DNA of 64,000 bases. Source: Parastagonospora avenae f. sp. tritici 18332-5 (lineage: Eukaryota; Ascomycota; Dothideomycetes; Pleosporales; Phaeosphaeriaceae). The notes below the pieces were generated by a model, which saw nothing but the letters and a program-made list of their open reading frames with translations, did not search any database and was not told where the DNA came from. Made by a program: the position numbers and the translations under genes. Location: positions 60,131 to 124,130 of the forward strand of contig JAFJTR010000087.1 of the NCBI GenBank assembly GCA_022559985.1. The letters run 5' to 3'. Shown in pieces: positions 56,761 to 64,000 of this stretch. Each line of letters starts with the position of its first letter. Position 1 is the first letter of the stretch.

Positions 56761-58704
56761 GCGCGTTGTTTGATGCACGGCAGTGTTGCTAAGTTGTTGG
56801 CAGTGTTGCTTCGATGATATGAGAGTGTTACTTGAGCGATTGGTAGTAATATGCCTACATGTCTCTACATATGACCACTGATATGAGTAATGGTGCTTCA
56901 ATCAAAAGTCTGGTTGGTAGGTAGTGTTGCTCGGAGTGTGCAGAAAAACGTATAGCGAGGATACGGATACATGTCAAATACCAGCCGCGTAGATCGCTTC
57001 CTTCGCCGACCTACCTCCTACATCAGAACTAAACATAGCATCCTCATCCCATCTTATCCAGATCACCCATCTTACAAACCCCCAAATCCAAATGCCATTT
57101 CAAATTCCCCCACCATTCAAATATCTCTGCCTGGCGCTGCCTCAGCACACACCTCGCTTACCTACCCGACAACCTCATCCACCTTAGGCACACGCATACC
57201 GTTTCGGCAAAACCACATTATTCATGCGCCAACCAAGGCGTCGGGAAACGCACACAAGCTTTTTCGGAGGTTGAATGCCCAGCCCGGTGTCCGCGCTTGG
57301 TAATCGGGTAGCACGGGAGCATCGACGTCTCGCGCGACTTCGGAGGTTTGGCGGTGTCCGAGTCGTCGGCATGATCAAGTCAGCGATAGATCCCAGCATG
57401 CATTTCGGAGCATGATGGTTCGTGGAACACTTCTGGTAGTCTGGGGGCGTGGTGCGAATGCGGCAGTTAGACTGTTCATACGTGGAGAGAATTAACTTTC
57501 CGAAGAGTTTCCAGCGCGGCGCGCTTCGGCGGTTTTTCTTGTTTGGATAAACGACGAGGAGGGTGGTCGGGTGTTTGGCTCGTTTGGTCGTGCGGTTTCG
57601 TGTGCTGCAGGGGGCTTTTGAGTTTGCTGAGGCTGTTGTTGTTTTACTGAGGCATTCGTGGGATTTGCAATGGCCGAGGCATTTGAAATTGAGATACTGA
57701 GGCCAAGATTCAGGCTTCTAGGATGCTGTTCTCATGTATCTTGGTGTTGAGTGGAGTTTTTTTGTGGTTCTGCTTGAGTCGTGAATTTGATCGCGATCAT
57801 GTTAGCGATGTTAGCGATTGTGCTGGCCACACATGGGTTTCACTTCTAGAGCATCAACACAGTTGACACGCTGCTTACGACCGAGGTAGAGCAGTGCAGT
57901 GTGTTCTTCGCATTGAAACAATGGCGAGGCGCTGGCCGTACTGACAAGTGTACGTTCAGTTTCTCACCTCTCCAGAGGCGCGTATTGCTGAACGACAGCG
58001 GATCGCGATGGCGTAACAAACATTCCAAATGCCTGCCTCAGATTGGTTTGTAATATCTTGCAGACACGACTCGCTGTTCATTTCGACTCGCGTGTGCTCG
58101 ACTCGAGCTAGCTGCGGGTTTTGAGACGTCACCGACGAGTCTGTGTTGCAGACGGTTTCGGGAGCCCTGAGGCACCAAGTCTGTGGGGGCGCCTCATTAT
58201 ACCCTTGCTGCAGATCGCGTGGAGAACGGCCCTCGAGTCAATTCGAGATCAAGTGCGGAAGAGTGCATGGACGGCCCGCTCAAAGCGGGTAGGCGAAGCA
58301 AGGCAGCGGTAAAAATCGCAGTGGTCAGTCGTGCACAACACGGCTCAACACCATGGTGTGCCTAGCAGGACGGCGCTCGAGAAGTAGAAGAAAGTGCTGC
58401 GCCACGTTACAGAGATTGAAGTGTGACCTCGTCCTCTGCGAAGATTGCGCGAGATAGGCTGGATGATAAGGTGTTGAGGTGCCAGGCATCGCGCAGCCTG
58501 ACCGGAGTGGCTGTGCGGCGGATCTCAGCCAATCATGTGCCAAGTGGCTTCACGATGGGGCTTGACCACCACAACTCCCTCATCATCTTCAGGGCAGACT
58601 GACCGCCAGGCGCTCTCCAGCCTGACTGCGCCCTTATGCTTCCGAGTATATACCTGGGAGACGCGGACGCGAGGGGCGTGGACAGAATGCATCTGCGTGT
58701 GTTC

Positions 58705-58962
58705 TTACGTCCTCAGACCTTCAGCCTCGCTTAGCATCTCGGCATGGCGATCTATCAGCGCAAGCAGACTAAGATTCTCCTCACCTTCAAGGTGCTTCAA
58801 TTTGTCAACCAGCTCCGGCGACGTGTCAGGCCGCGCACTCTCCATGGCTCCCTCGGTGTCTGCCCACTTGGCGCTGATACTCTCGGCCTGAGGGCGATCA
58901 AGAGCATTCCGGGTGGGCGACCTCGGACCTGCAGCGTGCGAAACACGACTCGATTGCATCAC
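58705..58962 (-). CDS. candidate small ORF
   Basis: 85 codons with a helical, Glu/Leu-rich second half (SPELVDKLKHLEGEENLSLL, ALIDRHAEMLSEAEG). A GTAAGA donor overlaps the stop and could lead to a second exon near 58580 (VVVVKPHREATWHMI), but the phases do not match cleanly. Unrecognised. Confidence 0.25.
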   Translation of the reverse strand: MMQSSRVSHAAGPRSPTRNALDRPQAESISAKWADTEGAMESARPDTSPELVDKLKHLEGEENLSLLALIDRHAEMLSEAEGLRT

Positions 58963-59181
58963 CGCCCGAGGCGTGTTTGCAAAAGACGCAAAAGCAATGC
59001 GAGGGCATTCGGCACATCACCGGCACGTCGCGCGGCGGCGTGCATTGTTTCCGCCGCCTCAGACACGTCTGGCGAGCAGGTGCAACAGTACGTTCGACGA
59101 AGCTTTCCGTTTGGTTTCGTACTAAGCTTGTGATTTAGTCTGCTTAGCTGCGTCGGTGATCTCAATCCAGCACACGCGCTA

Positions 59182-61415
59182 ATGGCCGTTGCGGGCAATA
59201 ACAAGCTCTTTCTCAAACATCACAATGCGCCGATCATTGAGGGCTGCTCCCTGAACCAGACCATACAGCTCCTGGTCGCTGTCCGGGAAGCCCTGTGTAC
59301 CTTTGCTGCGTGTCGCTCACAGTATGGTGACGACTGGCTGTTGGTCCAAGGTCTGGGCATCGGGCTCGACATTGACGACACCTTCATTGCCAACTACGAG
59401 CATCTCTTGTTGCAACTGCAGGCCGAGCTGGTCCAAGTATTGGCACGCAAAGCACTGGAAGAGCTGCTGCGCGGGGGCCATGACAAGAGGCAGCGTAAGC
59501 TCCTGGCTTGGTTCACCGAATTCGCAGAGAAGCCACGGCCGCTCAGCACGACGTTTCCATGGACCGTCAAGGCCTCGCTTGCGGTCCTATGGGGTGTGTG
59601 CTGGATGTTTTATGACCGCGACTCCAGTGAGCACGATGCAAAGGCCGACACGCGCGTGCGACAGAATCGACTGCTCGAACAGCTCGATCTCTCCAACAAT
59701 GTGCCATGGAGCGCTCCTGCATCGTCCGACTGTAAGTTTGCTTGTGGTTACTATCCGTTCTCAGTCGTGTTTCAGTGCTAATTTGGGAAGACCTCAACTT
59801 CGGCTTGGAGCTGATTGGCCAGCAGCCGCAACACGCCATGCAGCAGGCAGATCAAGCTATCGTGACCGCGGGGCTTCAAGATGTGTTCCAGGCACGAAAC
59901 ACGGAAACATGGGAGTCCGATCACAGCCCTTTGGGCTTTAGGCTGCCGAGCCATGAGGATGTTGGAGCGATGGGCTCGTTGCGCTATGGTCAAGCACCGC
60001 CCCAGATGCCTGGTAGGAGCTAGCCCTCTTCCCTTTGACTCACAAATCCACTCTACCCACACACAATCCTAGTTTCAGCCTACAGCTACCTGGCACTAAC
60101 TGCTGCTAGGCCAAAGTACTTATTACAACCACGACCTCCAGCTGTTCCCTGCAGAATCACACGATAGTCACTTTTTGCCTCACAATCCAGGCTCGCCACT
60201 TACGGCCTTTCCGCTTCTTGGCACCGACGGTAACCACAACGCTTGGCAGCCACTTTACACTTTGCCACCGAATAGTCGTCGTCATCTGATTCCAGGTCCA
60301 CAGACTCCGAGCATTCGAGTCACCGGGACAGCTGGAAGCGATCTTGCTCCGCCACAACTAGATTTCGCGTCCTTTTCTGGTATATATCCTCAACAGCCTC
60401 AGGCGACCCTGCACTTGAACACCAACTTCGACTATCAAAACTCTCAATACAACATCATGGGCTCCCAGATATCACCCGACACTACTGCAATCCAAGTGCC
60501 TCAGAATCCAATCAAACACGAGCGGACTTCGTCGATCGCCTCTGTCTCCAATATTCTTACGCCCATAAGCATGTCCGGACCTCGGTCACCACTACTGTCT
60601 CCGACCGCTGGCGAACGACCACCTATTCCCACCAGCCCAGCAACACACAGCAGAAACGAGTCGGAAGATCGCTCTTCGCAAGATGGGGATGACGACGGAT
60701 CGCTGCGGAAGAACTTCAGTTACAAACGGGCCGAAGAACCCCCGAGAAACCAAGAAGGCAAGATGACCTGCAGGCATCATGAATGTGCGGGGGTCTTTTT
60801 CGATCGCAAATGCGAATGGAGGTGAGTCTCCACAAATCTTATTTCAAAGTCAACTATACTGACAACGTCTCTAGCAAGCACATGGACAAGCATGACCGCC
60901 CTTACAAGTGCAACGTCAAGGGCTGCGAGAAGCTGCAAGGCTTCACCTACAGCGGTGGACTACTGCGCCACGAGCGCGAAGTCCACAAGATGCACGGCGG
61001 CACCAAGAAATCCCTCTTCTGTCCCTTTCACGACTGCAAGCGCAGCTCAGGCGCCGGCTTCACCCGGAAAGAGAACCTCGCTGAGCACATCCGCCGCGTC
61101 CACCGCCGCACCAGCATGTCTGCTGACATGCACGGCCTCATCATCCGTCGCGAAACTACCATGGACCGCTCGCCCATCCCAGAGTCGCGTCACGCCTCAG
61201 AGTCACCGTATGTACGCACGGTTGAGTACCGTGGCGATGACGATGACATGAGTCTAAAGCGCAAGCGAGGCTCTGACTCCGTTATTTCAGAGCGCGATAG
61301 CGAGGATCTAAGGGCGGAGGTTAAGCGCCTGCGACAGGAGAACGAGGAGAAGGACTCGAGGTTACGCCAGCTTGAACAAGCTGTCATGGCGCTGCAGCAT
61401 CAGACGCGCAGGTAA
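59182..61415 (+). CDS. C2H2 zinc-finger transcription factor
   Basis: Four exons (about 59182-59731, 59776-60013, 60110-60822, 60874-61415), roughly 680 aa. N-terminal helical domain of ~180 residues (SLNQTIQLLVAVREALCTF), then a Ser/Pro/Gln-rich region. Three C2H2-like fingers follow: CRHHECAGVFFDRKCEWSKH, CNVKGCEKLQGFTYSGGLLR, and CPFHDCKRSSGAGFTRKENL with its HIRRVH end. The C-terminus has a basic KRKRG and a coiled coil (EVKRLRQENEEKDSRLRQLE). Intron 3 splits the first finger. A nuclear DNA-binding role is likely; targets unknown. Confidence 0.88.
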
Positions 61416-62821
61416 CCACTTCTCTCACATATTACCGTCGGGCTATAATTTGTTCTACTGTCATGCCTGGCGTCAAAGGGATTATTGAGTCAGTGCTTTT
61501 GCATTTCTACGGCGTTCTTTATACTCATCTCTAGAGCGGCTGGCTCACGCTCCACTCACATTCTTTTTTCTTTGTACATATTTTCCTTGCGACTTGGGGG
61601 TTTTAACGGAAAAGTATGGCTGGGACATGCGCGAAAGGTTGCTTTCATGATACCAAAGATTGTATTTCGGACATGATTTACCTCGCTCACTCAGCTACGA
61701 AACCTTAGATACCTGTACTACTTAATGTGTATAGTGCGCCATTCGCTACTTCAATCAACACATCAAACCTACATAAATACCACTGATTTCCCAAGTGATC
61801 GTGCGAGGCTCGTGTGAAGTCGAGATTACCTTCCGCCCGGCTGCCTAGCCGCGTGATGTATGGATGCCTGGTCCGCAGACTGGATGCCTAACAATGCATG
61901 TCACTGTCACCTGTCACGATATAGTTCGCACATCTCGCGATAAGCTTTTGCATGCGCCATTTCTTCGCGCCTTTGTCCTAGTTCAGAATCGCAGTCAGCC
62001 TCGTACTCGTCGCCCTTCTGTTCCGGCTTATCCGCGCAAGATACAGTCATACACCAAATCACCTAATAAGCTCGTTCCGCCAAATCTCGTCTGTTCCTGT
62101 GTGTCAAGCTCCCAAGGCAATGCGCGACACAGATGCAGGAGTCATACCCGTTCGCCATCGCCAGGCTGCGACGCGCGATGGTTGGGCATGTGACAGCGCG
62201 TTAGCGCGTTCGTGCTGCCTTGACTTGGGCGTACGAGCGTGGCGTGATGGTGGCTGTGCTGGGATTGGATTTCGCCACCAATTTTGGGTCGCCGTCTAGT
62301 GTAGGCTGTATATCCTCAAGACTTTATCATCGGACGACGGTGGAGGGTTTGGATGTTCGTGGTATAGTATATTCTATCCCTCCATGCGTGCCGGAAAACC
62401 CTGCGTGCCGGCATGCCGGTACTTCTTCCCACCACAACAAAGTTGATTACTGTACGGCTCCGCGGCCTTGAGAATCTCGGAAGGCTGCTGAGATTTGTCC
62501 CCAAGGTTTTGAGATTTGTCCCCAAGATGAGATTTATCCCTAACGCTAGTGCTAGCTGAAATTAATTACTTAATATAGCTTAGTGTGTAATTTTTTAACA
62601 TAAAGTCTTCGCAACAGATTAAGCACATAGACGTGTTGTCAGATATTATAGGTGCTGAGAGATCCTTAAGCCTAACGATGCCTAACAACTAACTCAATCC
62701 TACTTCAGCCTTACTTGCACAAGAGCATATACATCTCTATAGCACCTTAATTAGACAATAATATAATAAATCATTACATTATTAATTATATCCCATTAGG
62801 TTACATTAATAATCTGACGAG
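61416..62821. other. intergenic, AT-rich towards the retroelement
   Basis: No gene seen. 62490-62544 carries three imperfect copies of GAGATTTGTCCCCAAG. From about 62560 the sequence becomes AT-rich with TA-heavy dinucleotides, consistent with RIP-degraded repeat remains. Confidence 0.5.
62490..62544. repeat. three-copy 16-bp imperfect tandem repeat
   Basis: GAGATTTGTCCCCAAG at 62490-62505 and 62511-62526 is identical; a third copy at 62529-62544 differs (GAGATTTATCCCTAAC). Spacing is 21 and 18 bp. Confidence 0.8.
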
Positions 62822-63081
62822 TGTTAGGTGTAGCTCGTGTCACGGCGCTGGCCTGGAGTAGCTAATCAGGACCCGTAGGGTAGCTAAGCGATATCGATAT
62901 CGCTTGATTAGCTAAGCGAGGCACAGGCCTCGCGCCTGATAAAACCTGTTCGTCTGAGGATCCTGGTTGAAGCTCCTTGAGCTACGTCCTGTCTTTAAGC
63001 CTGCTTCTGTTCTGCTAGTAGACTGTAGTAATTATACTGATCACGTGCACCTATCCTCCCTGCCTGTCGGCCCCCGTGACA
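62822..63081 (+). mobile_element. putative 5' LTR of a Gypsy-type element
   Basis: A 260-bp segment that begins TGTTAGG and ends GTGACA, with TG...CA termini, lies directly before the gag frame. It contains an 18-bp perfect palindrome (AGCGATATCGATATCGCT, 62887-62904). The partner LTR is outside the window and no clear primer-binding site follows, so the limits are tentative. Confidence 0.4.
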
Positions 63082-63125
63082 TTACGTAGCTCCTCCCTAT
63101 AGGTGCCGTTCCCCCGAAGCCTGCT

Positions 63126-64000
63126 ATGGACCGCCCCGAACCGCCTGCGACACCCGACTCTGCCGAAGCCCTCGTAGCCGAGGTACAGAGAGAACCTGAT
63201 GCCTGGTTACTGTATTTGCGCAACAATCACCAGTACATACAGAGCTTAGAGGGCTCTCTTAGTGCTGCGCGCGCTACTAAGCATGAGCTCCAAACCGCTG
63301 TCATAGAGCGCGATGGGGTCATCCGCTACCAGAAGGAACAACTCGCCGCCGACCAGAAACAGATTACCCGACTGGAAATCGAGAAATCCCACCTAGCTAC
63401 TGCTGCAAGTCCCGCTGTACAGACCCCCTGCGATACTGCAACTTCATCTCCCCAAGCCGCAGCTGAAGCTCGCGCAGATGACCCAGCGCGACCGACTGCG
63501 CTTGTTACTCCCCCACGTTCCGGAACCGCCAGCCTCAGCGAGAAGATACCTGACCTAAAAGAATTTGACGGAACTCGGAGCGACCTTCGGCGCTTCGTCT
63601 AACAGATATACGGTAAAATGACTGCAAACTCCGACCGCTTCCCGCTAGCAACAAACTGAATGACCTATATTGCTGGGCGCCTTACTGGAAACGCCTACGC
63701 GCTTATACTACCAAAGATTAAATACGGTATCCCCCAGTTTATCGACTACCCACAAATGCTCGAGTACCTAGAACAGGCCTTTGGAGACCCCGACCGTGCC
63801 TAAAACGCCCAGAACCAGCTCTTCCACCTAAGACAGAAAAACCTCAACTTTAGCACCTACTTCTTAGAATTTCAGCGGCTTGCACTGGAAGGAGAAATGC
63901 CAGGTAGCGCCCTAACCCCACTGCTTTTCCAAGGAATATCCCGCGAGCTACAGGATATGCTCCTACATAACCCGCCGCCATCGCAAGAATTCGCTGACTA
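63126..64000 (+). pseudogene. Ty3/Gypsy retrotransposon gag, broken by stops (partial)
   Basis: One frame runs from the ATG at 63126 to the window end with stops at 63600 (TAA), 63657 (TGA) and 63798 (TAA). The N-terminal part is a coiled coil (HELQTAVIERDGVIRYQKEQ). Then comes a retrotransposon-gag domain: KEFDGTRSDLRRFV, MTYIAGRLTGNAYALILPKI, LEYLEQAFGDPDRA, LRQKNLNFSTYFLEFQRLAL. The first stop fits CAA to TAA and the second CGA to TGA, as RIP would produce. The element continues beyond the window. Confidence 0.85.

Larger units (their letters stand above)
56141..59181. other. 3-kb region with little coding signal
   Basis: Only weak frames: a minus-strand helical-looking frame at 56438-56760, a plus-strand Pro/Ser-rich frame at 56971-57303, and a minus-strand frame at 58705-58962. 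GGCAGTGTTGCT occurs at 56779 and 56799 with a near copy at 56921. No RNA gene was recognised. Confidence 0.4.

Noticed and set aside
58744..59133. Plus-strand 129-codon frame
   Set aside because: No family, no splice logic and basic low-information composition; overlaps an equally weak minus-strand frame.
62887..62904. 18-bp palindrome as an origin or factor site
   Set aside because: It lies inside the putative LTR and is more simply part of that repeat; no independent evidence.
1..64000. CRISPR array, bacterial operon features or ribosome-binding sites
   Set aside because: The window is eukaryotic: spliced genes and fungal families throughout, with no regularly spaced repeats.

Overview
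This is a gene-dense stretch of a filamentous ascomycete nuclear genome. The short introns (about 45-100 nt) carry GTRNGT 5' sites and CTRAC branch points. The protein set includes Vac8, IBA57, ERp38-type PDI, GtaA-type glutaminase, a HET-domain protein and fungal CorA-like proteins. A Ty3/Gypsy gag is broken by stops at CAA/CGA-type codons, which looks like repeat-induced point mutation (RIP). Together this points to Pezizomycotina, most likely Dothideomycetes (Pleosporales). The species cannot be named from the sequence alone.

Layout. 1-13.3 kb: the 3' end of an unknown gene, an allantoate-permease-type MFS transporter, ribonucleotide reductase small subunit, RNA polymerase III subunit Rpc53/RPC4 and Vac8, all but the first on the minus strand; then an intronless protein kinase diverging from vac8. 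14.8-19 kb: a secreted GtaA-type glutaminase, a two-TM membrane protein and a small Cys-rich/coiled-coil ORF. 19.5-27.1 kb: lineage-specific coiled-coil genes, one of them a pseudogene, with a 161-bp TA-flanked MITE between them. 27.4-34.2 kb: conserved housekeeping genes: EBP2 (ribosome biogenesis) divergent from a tiny three-exon HSBP1 homologue, ERp38 PDI, IBA57 (mitochondrial Fe-S assembly) and a 2OG-Fe(II) oxygenase.

34.5-50 kb is the accessory part: a HET-domain protein, an orphan gene bracketed by copies of the HET gene's 3' tail, a MYND-finger protein, an amino-acid permease, a CorA-like membrane protein with a GMN motif, a large divergent protein kinase with a long non-kinase tail, and an F-box-like pseudogene killed by one stop codon. 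50.7-61.4 kb returns to conserved genes: a DUF1264 protein, NOPCHAP1-like nucleolar chaperone, an eIF4E-family protein, prohibitin 1, then 3 kb with little coding signal and a C2H2 zinc-finger factor. 62.5-64 kb is AT-rich and ends in the degraded Gypsy element, which runs off the window.

The strongest unexplained signals are: ten ACGCGT (MCB-type) hexamers spread over the promoter and all three introns of the ribonucleotide reductase gene; five CTATTGT/ACAATAG motifs packed in a 71-bp hairpin/tandem-repeat block upstream of the eIF4E-family gene; the TA-flanked MITE; and the duplicated HET tail around an orphan gene.
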